DNA of 53,704 nucleotides. It comes from Hoylesella shahii DSM 15611 = JCM 12083. Lineage in GTDB: Bacteria > Bacteroidota > Bacteroidia > Bacteroidales > Bacteroidaceae. How positions within the stretch are numbered: position 1 is the stretch's first letter; every line of letters starts with the position of its first letter. Shown in pieces: positions 35,281 through 44,725 of this stretch. The stretch lies in the NCBI RefSeq assembly GCF_000613445.1, contig NZ_BAIZ01000024.1, positions 1 through 53,704 of the forward strand, given 5' to 3'. The notes beneath the pieces are model-generated. The model saw nothing but the letters and a program-made list of their open reading frames with translations, was not told the DNA's origin and did no database searches. A program made the translations under genes and the position numbers.

Positions 35281-36387
35281 TTATTGTTTATTTAAATGTA
35301 TTTCTTTTCTATATTCGCTGGGTGCAAGCCCATTGATGTTCTTAAAAAATTTGGCCAAGTGTGCCTGCGAGCGAAAGCCGTAGGCATAGGCAATCTCTTG
35401 AACTGTTTTTTGTGTGAAAGCCAACTGCTGTTCTATTTCGCGCGTAATATATTCGTCGATGATGGCTTTAGGTGCCTTTCCTGTTATTCGGCGTGTCACT
35501 TGGGCCAGGTATCTTGCGCTAACATTCAGTTTGTCGGCATAAAATTTCACGTCGCTATTGGTGCGATGGTGTTGGGTTATGTCGTGGCTGAACTCGTTAA
35601 ACAATTCGCCACTTCGCCCAATTATGCCCGTATGCTGTGGTTGAAGTTGGGCTATATAGTTGCGTGCATTAACCACGGCTTCGAAAAGTGTATTGCCTCC
35701 GTTTACGAATGTGGCAATGGCGGCCGACATACTGCCACTAAGTCCGTGGCGGGTGTTGCCTTCGCCCTCGCCGAAAAGCGAGGGGAGAAATGTGGGTTCG
35801 CCATCGTTGGACATGGCAAACACGTCGGCCACATTTTGCGGTGGCGTATGACTGCCTTGCAATAGCACTGCTTTACAGCCTTCGGCAAGCACACTTTTCA
35901 CAGCTCTATTTAAGTCGGCAGCCGTGTTGATGGCTGTATGGGTGAGCAGTTCGGCATCGGCGCGCTTCATGAGAACGAGCGAACAAAGGGGCAGCAGGCT
36001 GTGTCTAACCTCGTCGACCACCTCTTGTGCCATGAGCATTTCGCCTTGCGACGACACGATAACGGGGTCGTAGATGATGTGTTTGGGCTTGTGTTGCTTT
36101 AGCAATCGGGCTATTTGCGCCACGGTGTCGGCCCTTCTTATCATGCCCACTTTTACCACAGCGGGTTGCATGTCGTTGACAATGGCCTCAATTTGACCTT
36201 CAACAGTGGTGGCGGGTAGGTCGAAAAACTCTTGAATGCCCAATGTGTTTTGGGCGGTTATTGAGGTTATGGCCGAAAGTACACGACCTCCTAGGGCCGA
36301 AATCGTTTTGATGTCTGCCTGTATGCCAGCCCCGCCAGTGCCGTCGGATCCGTTGATGGTGAGTATGGGTGTGACCTGCTGTTCCAA
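35281..36387 (-). CDS. ThiD-like (HMP/pyridoxine kinase fold) domain fused to AraC DNA-binding domain
   Basis: 368 residues. Residues 1-245 follow the ThiD fold: [20 protein letters not shown] and [13 protein letters not shown] match the pyrimidine/pyridoxine-binding part. The kinase motifs have changed. Where ThiD has HGTGCTLS, this protein reads HGLSGSMS (214-221), losing the anion-hole GTG and the catalytic Cys, and the usual TPN segment is MKRADAEL. Residues 275-362 are an AraC helix-turn-helix pair ([38 protein letters not shown]). This suggests a vitamin-sensing transcription factor rather than an enzyme. The start is a TTG with AGGAG upstream. First gene of the pdxST operon. Confidence 0.88.
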   Translation of the reverse strand: MEQQVTPILTINGSDGTGGAGIQADIKTISALGGRVLSAITSITAQNTLGIQEFFDLPATTVEGQIEAIVNDMQPAVVKVGMIRRADTVAQIARLLKQHKPKHIIYDPVIVSSQGEMLMAQEVVDEVRHSLLPLCSLVLMKRADAELLTHTAINTAADLNRAVKSVLAEGCKAVLLQGSHTPPQNVADVFAMSNDGEPTFLPSLFGEGEGNTRHGLSGSMSAAIATFVNGGNTLFEAVVNARNYIAQLQPQHTGIIGRSGELFNEFSHDITQHHRTNSDVKFYADKLNVSARYLAQVTRRITGKAPKAIIDEYITREIEQQLAFTQKTVQEIAYAYGFRSQAHLAKFFKNINGLAPSEYRKEIHLNKQ

Positions 36388-36427
36388 TGTCTGGGTTGTT
36401 GTCTGCTCCTTTCTGTGGTTTAAAGTC

Positions 36428-36485
36428 TTTAGTTCTCGGTATGCAAAGTAAACAAAAAAATAGGAACTAAAGAAATATAGTTCCT
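36428..36485 (-). promoter_or_regulatory. Promoter/operator region of the thiD-araC-pdxST operon
   Basis: The octamer GAACTAAA or its complement occurs at 36428-36435 and 36464-36471, with a near copy (ATAGTTCC) at 36477-36484. The last two form the inverted repeat AGGAACTA / TAGTTCCT with an 8-base gap. Between the outer copies the minus strand reads TTACTTTG, one mismatch from the -7 consensus. This is the layout of an autoregulated AraC-type promoter; binding is inferred only. Confidence 0.5.
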
Positions 36486-36487
36486 TT

Positions 36488-37680
36488 TTTTATAACGATT
36501 GTGTCGAAATGTATAAGCACGAGGGCCTCTTTGGTAGTGTTGAGGTATTGTGTGGCTTGTATTTGTGGGCTAAGGGATTGGTTTTTGGCGTTTGTTGTTT
36601 AGTTCTTGCTTGTTAATTGGTGGACAATGTGTTCGTTTTGAATTGTCCTTCTACTGGTTTTTCATTATGCTATTGTTGTGTTAGCACATAAATAAGGTAT
36701 TATATCATGCCTAATTTTGGGGTTACTGCTCATATGTGATGGGGATTTTCTGTTTAACCACTCCAACAGGTTGCCCAGTAGAAGCCTACCAAGGTTTGTT
36801 GGAGTGTAAAATATTTGTACTAAATTTTAACATTGTGAGTGGCCTCTTTGCAAAATTTCTGGGCGTTGGTTGCATTTTCTTTGGTATTTTTAAAGTTTGT
36901 AATTGTCTGATATTCTAGTATTTACGATAAAAATAAACTTAAAACGTGCTATTTAGCACGAAATTGGAGACTTTAATGACCCAACTTCATGGCCTTAGGT
37001 AGCCAAGCAAAGTTTTCTTCAAAACTGATCTAAATACTAATAAAGATGGTTTAAAATATCACTTTTTCGACTTTCTGCTGCGTTTTGCTGCATTTAGTCT
37101 CGCGTTTTGCACCACTTTGCATTGCGTTTTGCTGCAGATAGCACTGTGTTTTGCTGCATATTGCGAGGCGTTTTGCTGCATATTGCGTGGCGTTTTGCTG
37201 CAAAAAGCGTTTCAAATCCTTGCTGTTATAGTATATTTTCTTGACATTTTACAGGTGGAAAATGGGAGTGCTTTTATCAAAAGAGAAATGCAAAACCATA
37301 GTAATTGGCAAATAAAGGTGGCCAAAAGTGCGTAGCCGTTTTTCAAATTTCGTCGTTTTGGTGCATTTTATACCCTTTTTGGGTGGAGATTTTCTCTAGA
37401 ATGATTTGTTTAATAAGGTGTAGTTTGTAAAATATCTTTACTTAAATTACCATGTTGCTCTTGCTCGTTTGGTACGATGTGTAGTCGATACGAAGTTTTT
37501 TTTGTGGCTAAAGGCGATAAGGTTAAGCATAGGGTGCAATGATGTGAACTGTATAAGATGCTAAGGCTAGCCCATTGCGGTGAGAACCCTGTCTCCGGGC
37601 TATTAGGTGTAATATATATATATGGTGGATAGGCACACAAGTGACAATGGTAGCAATGTGGCTGTGCGTTTACAAGGCAA
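36488..37680. other. Non-coding island with composite repeat copy B
   Basis: About 1.2 kb without a gene. A hairpin CACTCCAACA / TGTTGGAGTG (36759-36806) leads into the 38-bp head motif (36805-36842). A 22-bp array in reverse orientation follows (37082-37209), then ACAGGTGGAA near 37250, TTCTCTAGAATG (37392-37403), ATAAGGTGTAGT (37413-37424) and a second, imperfect copy of the head motif (37426-37457). A CTAGCCC / GGGCTA hairpin and a TA-repeat end the island near 37625. Confidence 0.75.
37082..37209 (-). repeat. 22-bp-period GCAAAAC array, copy B (inverted)
   Basis: GTTTTGC, the complement of the GCAAAAC core, begins at 37082, 37104, 37126, 37148, 37170 and 37192, an exact 22-base step. Most units continue GTTTTGCTGCA. 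Orientation is opposite to copies A and C relative to the head motif. Confidence 0.9.
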
Positions 37681-37692
37681 AGAAAGAAAATC

Positions 37693-37729
37693 GATGTGTT
37701 GCTTTAGGCTTAATAACCTATGGCAACAC
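37693..37729 (-). terminator. Hairpin terminator after susD
   Basis: TGTGTTGC and GCAACACA pair around a 20-base loop. On the minus strand it is followed by a T-rich tract. Suits the end of the susCD transcript. Confidence 0.6.
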
Positions 37730-37768
37730 ACCGACTATCTTGTGATAACGCTTTGCGCGGGTTAGTGA

Positions 37769-39413
37769 TTACTCTTCGCGCAGGTTGGGATTAATGTTTT
37801 GTTCGCTTAGTGGTATGGGCCACGTATAGTCTTGTGGGTTTCTAAAGTCGCGTCTTCCCACATACCATCGGCAATGCCCCGTGGGGTCTATTTGCTTCGT
37901 TGTTTGTGCGTAGCCAGCCGAGTTAGGGTAGGGTGCGCCCCAAATAGGCCCAGTAAGCACTTCATGGGCAATTCTCCATCTCAGCAAATCCCAATAGCGA
38001 ATGCCCTCGTAAGCCAGTTCAATGCGGCGTTCGTGGCGCAGAATTTCGCGTAGTTTGTCTACATTGGTTTCTGTAATGGGTGGCATGTTTACATCGCCTC
38101 GCCCTCTGATGGCATTGATGGTTTGGTCTAAAAGTGCTTGTGTGATAGGCTGTCCGCTTTCCAATTGGCATTCCAAATAGCTCAGTAGCACTTCGGCATA
38201 TCTAATGATAGGTGTCACGGCACTATAACTTGTGATGTCTTCAATGCGTTCTTCGTTGAAGTATTTGCGCCATAGAAATCCCGTTTTAGATGCTTCGGTG
38301 GCATAATCCAGTCGTTGCTTTTTAGCCGCCGACGAGTCGGGCGAGATGATATAAGTGGTTCCTTTGAATGTTGCACCATTATAATAAATGGTGTAATCCA
38401 ATCGTGGGTCGCGGTTTTCGCCAAGGTTATTGGGGTTGTAACGTGGGTCGTCGTAGCTAAACGGCGTACCATCAGTAAACTCATAAGCTTCGAACAAGCC
38501 TCCCGAGGCGTTAGAACTACTCCATCCGTTGTCTTTGGCCGACATGAGATGTTGTGGCATTCCGCATCCAAAATAGTTGGCCATGTAGGCGATGTAGAAG
38601 ATATTCTCCTTATTATCAGTACCAGTTTTGGGCCAGAACAGTTCGCGATAGTGGGGATGTATGGCGTTTTCGCTAGGTTGATAATTTGTTTATAAGTGTC
38701 GGCTCCATTAGTCCACTGTTGCATAAGCATGTAAGTGCGTCCCAAGAAGGCCAGGGCGGCTTGTTTGCAGGCCCTTCCCTTGTCGTTTGCGCTCATGTTT
38801 CCGAACGTAGGAAGGTCGTTTGCTGCAGCCTTGAACTCATCGGCACAGAACTTCAGAATGTCGGCTTGTGTCGTTTTCTTCACGTTGTTCGATTGCTTGT
38901 TGGTAAGCCCCGTTGTTACTAGTGCACATCTTTGAAGTAGCTAGCCAAGTAATGATATTGCGTAGCCCTAAGAAACCTAGCCTCGGCCGTCATGCGTTTC
39001 ACTTCGTCTGTTTGATTAGCAGAAGCGATGTCTCTAAGAAAGCGGTTGCAGTTTTCGATGCGATGGTAAGCAGCTCGCCAATAAATTCTAATCATATTAT
39101 TGTTGTTGAGGAGCTTTCCGCTTGAAATTTGGAAGTAGGGTGCATTTTCTCCGCGACGGTCGAAACCATTATCGCTAATGTGTTCGGTGTATAAGAAGCC
39201 ACCATACGACCAGAAATCGCTAGGCGAAAACTCCACGCCGTTGGTTATTTCTCCACGATAAAGTGCGGTAAGAGCCATCGAAGCTCTATTGGGATTGTTC
39301 CAAAACTCGTTGTCGGCGATGTTAGAAAGTGGCGTTCTTTCTAGACTGCACGCCCCCATGAACGATGCAAATAAAGAGGCGGCGATGATATATTGAAATT
39401 TAAAATGTTTCAT
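37769..39413 (-). CDS. SusD/RagB-family outer-membrane lipoprotein (two frame breaks)
   Basis: SusD proteins are surface lipoproteins that bind glycans or peptides over a SusC channel. The N-terminus has a lipoprotein signal (ASLFASFMGACSLERTPLS). The first frame stops after ...ASYFKDVH; one added base near 38921-38926 gives DVPLVTTGLTNKQ. A second break near 38671-38674, repaired by one base, gives NLGENAIHPHYRELFWPK. The rest is intact, with RYAEVLLSYLE, ELAYEGIRYWDLLRW and PIPLSEQNINPN as in the family. Repaired length is 548 residues. It lies 7 bases after susC. The ligand is unknown, and no glycan-degrading genes are nearby. Confidence 0.88.
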
Positions 39414-39420
39414 AATGCGG

Positions 39421-42400
39421 TTATAGGCTAAGTGTTAAACCAAAAGAATAGGTGGCCATAGTGGGGTAATAGTATCCGCTAGAGTTGGTGGTTTCGGGGT
39501 CCCATCCTTTATAATAATGGTCAAGGGTGAGGGGATTATCGAGCGACACAAACATGCGAAGGGCAGCGATGCCGATGTTCTTGGCCGTGTTTTTAGGCAA
39601 GGTGTAACCCAATTGCACGTTGCGTACCTTGAGATACGAGGCATCGAGCAACCAATAATCGGATGTGAGTGTGTTCTTGCCGCCAGCGTTGCTTGTGGTT
39701 TCCAAGCGTGGATATTTGGCATAACGGTTGTGTTTCTGCACGTTCCATGTTTCTTCCATCTGCCATTTTTGTATGTTTCCTTCTTGGTTGAAGGCCCATC
39801 CTGCATATCTGCTAAGCAAGCCCTTAACTTTGGCTACGCCCTGCAGCAGCATAGAGAAGTCGAACTGCTTGTAATTGCAAGCCAAGTTAAGTCCAAAGGT
39901 GTATTTAGGAATGCGCGAACCCAGGTAAACACGGTCGTCGGGCGTAACCTTATTGTCGCCCGTTACGTCTAGATAGCGAATATCTCCCGCCTTCGAACCG
40001 CTGGCAATAGCTTTTTGGTCTACCCAAGAGCTCACCTCGCTGTCGTCTAGGAACAGGCCATCTGTTTTATAGCCGTAGAACATTTCCATGGGATAGCCAA
40101 TGAAAAGGTCTGAACCATTTCCCACCATTCCGTTTCTTTGTTGCACGTTTCCAAGTCCCAGTGTAAGCACCTTGTTGTTGATGATAGAGAAATTACCATT
40201 GATGCGATAATTGAAGTCGCCTAGATGGTTGGCATATCCCACTTCAAATTCCCAGCCTTTGTTTTCAAGTGCGCCTGTGTTCACCTTCGAAAGTTTCAGT
40301 CCAAAGATGTCAGATACACTTGCAGCAGGAGTGTAAAGCACGTCGGTGGTTTTGCGATAGAAGTAGGTTGCGTTAAAGGTGAGACTGTTGTTAAAGAATG
40401 CAGCCTCGAAACCCACGTCAGAAGTGCGGGTGCGTTCCCATTTAAGATTGGGGTCGGTGTAGGTGGTGATGGCCGCACCTTGAGTGTAAGTGCCACCGAA
40501 CACATAATTGTGTTTTGAGCTTAGTTCGTAAACCGTTTGGTAGGGATAGTTACCAATGTTGTTGTTACCCAGTACGCCGTAGCTTGCTTTGAACTTAAGG
40601 TTGGTTACGAAGTCAAGTGCAGGCGTGTCTTTCCAAAACTTCTCTTCGGTGATGCGCCATCCAGCCGACACCGAAGGGAACAAAGCATACTTGCTATTTG
40701 TGGGGAAGCGCGACGAGCCATCGTATCGCATGTTTAGTTCGAAGAGATAACGCTGGTCGTAATTGTAGCTAAGACGTCCGATAACCGATTGCAAAGCCCA
40801 GTCGTATCCGTCGCCACTGTTGGTTTGTCCGTTGGCATCGCCCATGCTTAAGAAGGGTTTATCGTCTGAAGCAATCTTGTTGCGCGAGCCGCTAACAAAG
40901 CGTTGGCTTTCGTCTTCCCAGGTGTATCCAGCTAGCAACGACACATCATGTTGTTTGATTTTGAGGTTGTAGTTGGCTATAAATTGGAACGTTTTGTAGG
41001 CATTCCAATACATCATGTTGGTAAGTCGCGAAGGCCCAACAATTTTTCCATCCGTGAGTTGCAGTTCGTTGCGATAGTGTTTCTCCTCGGTTAGGCCAAA
41101 ATTGTATCCGCCAATGGCTCTAAGCGATAGCCCTTTTAGTGGCGAGAACGTTAGTTCGGCATTGGCTTTAATACTTTTTTCGCCCTCGTTGAAAAACGAA
41201 GAACTGTTTGCCCATGCCACGGGAGTACCTTGTTGTTTTGGTCCCATGCCTAGTTGGCCGTTTTGAAGATAAGTGGGCGTAAGGCCAGGGAAGCGCAAAG
41301 CCTGCTGAATGATGCTTTGCACACCATCGAAATCGAGCGGACCAGGGGTAGAAGGCTCATTGCGGTCTTTCACCGCGCCAGCCAATCGCACATCAAGTTT
41401 TAGTTTATCATTAAATGTCAACCCAATGTTAGCCCTACCCGTGTATTTGTCCATGTAGTTGTTTCTCAGCAACCCATTTTGTCTTAGGTAGCCAGCCGAC
41501 AATGCATAAGTGATGTTTTGGTTTCCACCATTAACACTAAGTTCGTGTTTAGTTTGGAAAGCGTGTCCGCCAAGCAGCTCTTCAATCATGTTTTCATCGG
41601 CATAGTTGTCGGGGTCCGACCCATCCCGATATTTTTTGATGGCCTCTTGCGAGAAGTTTTCTTTGCCAATGGCCATGTTTAAAAACTCAGCATACTCGTA
41701 AGAGTGTGCCATTTGTGGCAGTGCAACAGCCTTGCTAAATCCCACGGCACCATTGTATGTAACCCTTGTTTGTCCTGCTTTACCTTTTTTAGTGGTGATA
41801 AGCACCACGCCATTGGCCGCTCTCGAACCATAGATGGCCGCCGAAGAAGCGTCTTTAAGCACCGAGATGCTCTCGATGTCGGCAGGCATTAGTTCGTAAA
41901 AATTGCCAGGCATGCCGTCGATAAGCACCAGTGGGTCGGGTGAAGCACCAAAGGAGCCAACACCGCGCACACGAATTTTACCCGCATCTTGCCCAGGGTT
42001 GCCACTGTTTTGCGTGATGGTAACACCCGACATTTGGCCCGTGAGCATGTTAGACACGTCTGCTGCGCCTCGGCTTTCTAGCGATTTGCTGTCGATAGAA
42101 GCGATAGAACCAATAACATTCACTTTCTTTTGTGTGCCATAGCCCACAACCACTACTTCGTCTAGTTTCTCAACATTGCTTTTTAGAGTGATGTTCAAGT
42201 TGGTAGAAGCAGTCACCGTTTGCTCGGCAAAGCGATATACGACACCACAAGCACACTACCAGGGGGAACGTTAAGCGAAAAATTTCCGTCTAAGTCGGTG
42301 ATAGTAGCGTTTTTGGTGCCTTTTTGCACAACGCTAGCCCCCACAATGGGTTCACCATCTTGGTCGGTAATCCTTCCTTTAGCTAAAATGTTGCGCCCAT

Positions 42401-42566
42401 CTTGCTTGTTAACAGCAGTCGAGGCATGCCCATTGGGCAATAGTTTTGCTGTTGATGCGGAAGAAAAAGCACCTGCAGGCTTGCTCGCCACAGTTGTGGC
42501 GGCCGTCAAGTTCAGGTTTCCAAGCAGTGCAACAGTCACAGTCAAAAGTTTTGTTTGTTTGTTCAT
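39421..42566 (-). CDS. SusC/RagA-family TonB-dependent transporter (frame broken near 42231-42234)
   Basis: Outer-membrane TonB-dependent channel that works with SusD. A signal peptide is followed by an N-terminal carboxypeptidase-like domain (GRITDQDGEPIVGASVVQKG, ATITDLDGNFSL), the TonB/plug region (LDEVVVVGYGTQKKVNVIGS, RIRVRGVGSFG-like, LVLIDGMPG, VLKDASSAAIYGSRAANGVVLITTK) and a beta-barrel. The break falls after SVLVVSYI; one added G gives YIGFAEQTVTASTNLNITLK. Repaired length is 1048 residues, the usual size. No HTCS, ECF sigma or anti-sigma gene is next to it, so its regulator must lie elsewhere. Confidence 0.93.
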
Positions 42567-43170
42567 TGCTAAGGTTTGTTAAGTTAGGGTATCATGTTAA
42601 TTTAAAAAAGCAAATTAGGTTTAGCGCATTGTGTGGCAATTGTTGTAGCCTTTAAGCGCGGATATAGAATTCTGGAGGCAGCACATGAAGCGTGATAAGC
42701 CGTTGTATGCTGTTTTGGGCCAAGTTCTACGCTTCATGATGATAGCGTGTTATGGCAGGTTTATGCGTCAATAGGTGATAGGCGGCTGTCTTCTTTGTTA
42801 GCAAAAGAGCCTAGGCTAATGGGGTTGCCACCACTGGTTGTCAAATCAATCAATAAATGTCGTGGGCAAAGTTAATGATATTCGTTGTAAAAACATGCAT
42901 AAATGTAAAAATATTTATTCTATATTTGAGAGTAAGAGTACCCCCATCGCATGGAATTTGTAACATAAGTAGTAAACACTTGAAGAGAAAGTTGATGGAT
43001 AAGTCCAGATTTGTAACACTTGTTGTAAAACATGTTTTGCATAAAACAACGCCTTTAGACACCCTTTTGCATCGATGAAGCATTTGATATTCAGAGGTTA
43101 ACAAAATTGTTCTACTTCTCGTATTGTTACTTTTGTAGTTATTAAAAAAAGTAGAAAAAACCCTTTAGGC
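42567..43170. other. Divergent intergenic region between susC and nusB
   Basis: About 600 bases without a credible gene. A TACTTTTG box for the plus strand lies at 43128-43135. The inverted sequence GAAGCGTGATAAGC / TTCATGATGATAGCG is weak. I see no riboswitch or sRNA that I can support. Confidence 0.4.
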
Positions 43171-43201
43171 TTGCATATTCGTGGGAAAGTTCCTAATTTT
43201 G
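43171..43201 (+). promoter_or_regulatory. Promoter of the nusB operon
   Basis: TTG at 43171-43173 and TAATTTTG at 43194-43201 are spaced by 20 bases, matching the Bacteroidota -33 / -7 pattern. The ATG of nusB follows 26 bases later. Confidence 0.7.
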
Positions 43202-43227
43202 CATATCAATAAACGAAAAACAGAACG

Positions 43228-44304
43228 ATGATAAATAGGGAATTAATACGTATAAAGATTGTCCAGTTAACCTATGCATACTACCAGAATGGTAATAGAA
43301 ATATGGATAATGCAGAGAAAGAGGTGCTTTTCAGTCTTTCTAAAGCATACGACCTATACAATTACCTGCTGGCGTTGATAGTGGCAATCACGCGTGAAGA
43401 GAGGCATCGTGTAGATATCGCGACACAACAAGCGCAGCGCGAAGGCACAGAGGTGCCCTCGCAGAAGTTCGCGTTCAATAAGTTTGCTACGCAATTAGAA
43501 GAGAACAAACAGCTGAACGACTTCATGGAAACGCTTAAACAGCGCTGGGAAGACGATATCGAAGCGGTGAGGAAGCTGTGCAACCAAATAGAACAGTCGG
43601 AAACTTATCGCGAATACATGGCGAGTGGCGACAGTTCGTATGAAGACGACCGTGAATTGTGGCGTAAATTGTATAGACAATTGGTGCAGAACAATGTAGA
43701 CTTGGATGCACTGCTAGAAGAAAAAAGCTTGTATTGGAACGACGATAAGGAAATTGTTGATACCTTTGTACTCAAAACAATTAAGCGATTTGATCCCGAA
43801 AATAAGGCAAAACAGGAATTATTGCCCGAATATAAGGACGAAGAAGATAAGGATTTTGCGCGCAAATTGTTTAGGGCCACCATCCTGAATGGCGACCAAT
43901 ATCAGCGTTATATGAGTGAAAACTCGAGAAACTGGGACTTCTCGCGACTCGCTTACATGGATGTGGTTATCATGCAGATTGCTATTGCCGAGATGCTTAC
44001 GTTCCCCAACATCCCCGTTAGCGTAACCATCAACGAGTATGTTGAACTGGCTAAGCTCTATAGCACGCATCGAAGCGGCGGATACATCAACGGTATGCTC
44101 GACACTATCGCTCGCGGACTTATCACGCACGGCCTTATGATGAAGGCAATGCCCGAACCAAGACCAAAGAAACAACTTGATAATGGCCGTAACGGCGAAG
44201 AGAAAAAGCATAGCCAACAGCCCGAACAGCAGGTGAACGATAGCGAGAAAGAACACTTAGGCCAAGAAAACGTAGCCACAGACAATGTTGCTAACGATGC
44301 CTAA
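43228..44304 (+). CDS. nusB: Transcription antitermination factor NusB
   Basis: NusB joins NusE (S10) on boxA RNA to help rRNA transcription. The 358-residue Bacteroidota form has an N-terminal extension (REEIRIK-like start, QLTYAYYQNGN, AYDLYNYLLALIVAI). The canonical NusB domain follows, with ARKLFRATILNG, NWDFSRLAYMDVVIMQIAIAEML, PVSVTINEYVELAKLYST and GYINGMLDTIAR. The tail is acidic and low-complexity. Directly after the TAA the same frame reads EQPKDAENNGGEV and then a stop, compositionally like the tail, so the stop may be a point change in the last exonless stretch. Confidence 0.9.
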   Translation: MINRELIRIKIVQLTYAYYQNGNRNMDNAEKEVLFSLSKAYDLYNYLLALIVAITREERHRVDIATQQAQREGTEVPSQKFAFNKFATQLEENKQLNDFMETLKQRWEDDIEAVRKLCNQIEQSETYREYMASGDSSYEDDRELWRKLYRQLVQNNVDLDALLEEKSLYWNDDKEIVDTFVLKTIKRFDPENKAKQELLPEYKDEEDKDFARKLFRATILNGDQYQRYMSENSRNWDFSRLAYMDVVIMQIAIAEMLTFPNIPVSVTINEYVELAKLYSTHRSGGYINGMLDTIARGLITHGLMMKAMPEPRPKKQLDNGRNGEEKKHSQQPEQQVNDSEKEHLGQENVATDNVANDA

Positions 44305-44393
44305 GAACAACCCAAGGACGCTGAAAACAATGGAGGAGAGGTCTAAAACATAAGCTCTCCTTCATCTAAAACCAACAACTCAACAATTAAGAT

Positions 44394-44708
44394 ATGATTT
44401 CAACAACAGTATTGGCTGCGCAAGCAGCAGGCGGTAACTCTGCCGCGCCCATCTTGATGATGGTGGCAATTTTTGCTATCATGTACTTTTTCATGATTAG
44501 ACCACAACAAAAGAAGCAGAAAGCCATTCGCAACTTCCAAAATTCTTTGCAAGAAGGAGCGCGCGTGGTAACTAGCGGTGGTGTTTATGGCGAGGTTAAG
44601 CGCATCAATTTGGAAAAAAATACACTCGAACTAGAAGTGGCTCGCGGTGTGATTATTACCGTTGACCGCAACTATGTATTTGCCGACCTGCCTCTTTGCA
44701 GTCAGTGA
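44394..44708 (+). CDS. yajC: Preprotein translocase subunit YajC
   Basis: 104 residues. One membrane helix (APILMMVAIFAIMYFFMIRP) is followed by PQQKKQKAIRNFQNSLQEGARVV and the small beta domain GGVYGEVKRIN...IITVDRNYV, all typical of YajC, the SecDF partner. It follows nusB by about 90 bases in the same operon, as in most Bacteroidales. Confidence 0.95.
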   Translation: MISTTVLAAQAAGGNSAAPILMMVAIFAIMYFFMIRPQQKKQKAIRNFQNSLQEGARVVTSGGVYGEVKRINLEKNTLELEVARGVIITVDRNYVFADLPLCSQ

Positions 44709-44725
44709 GCAACAATAACTAGGCG

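Noticed and set aside
35281..36387. Ordinary ThiD thiamin enzyme
   Set aside because: The GTGC catalytic motif is missing, an AraC domain is attached and the neighbours are pdxS and pdxT. No other thi genes are in the window.
36390..36490. TPP riboswitch upstream of the ThiD-like gene
   Set aside because: The leader is only about 50 bases long and has none of the conserved TPP elements.
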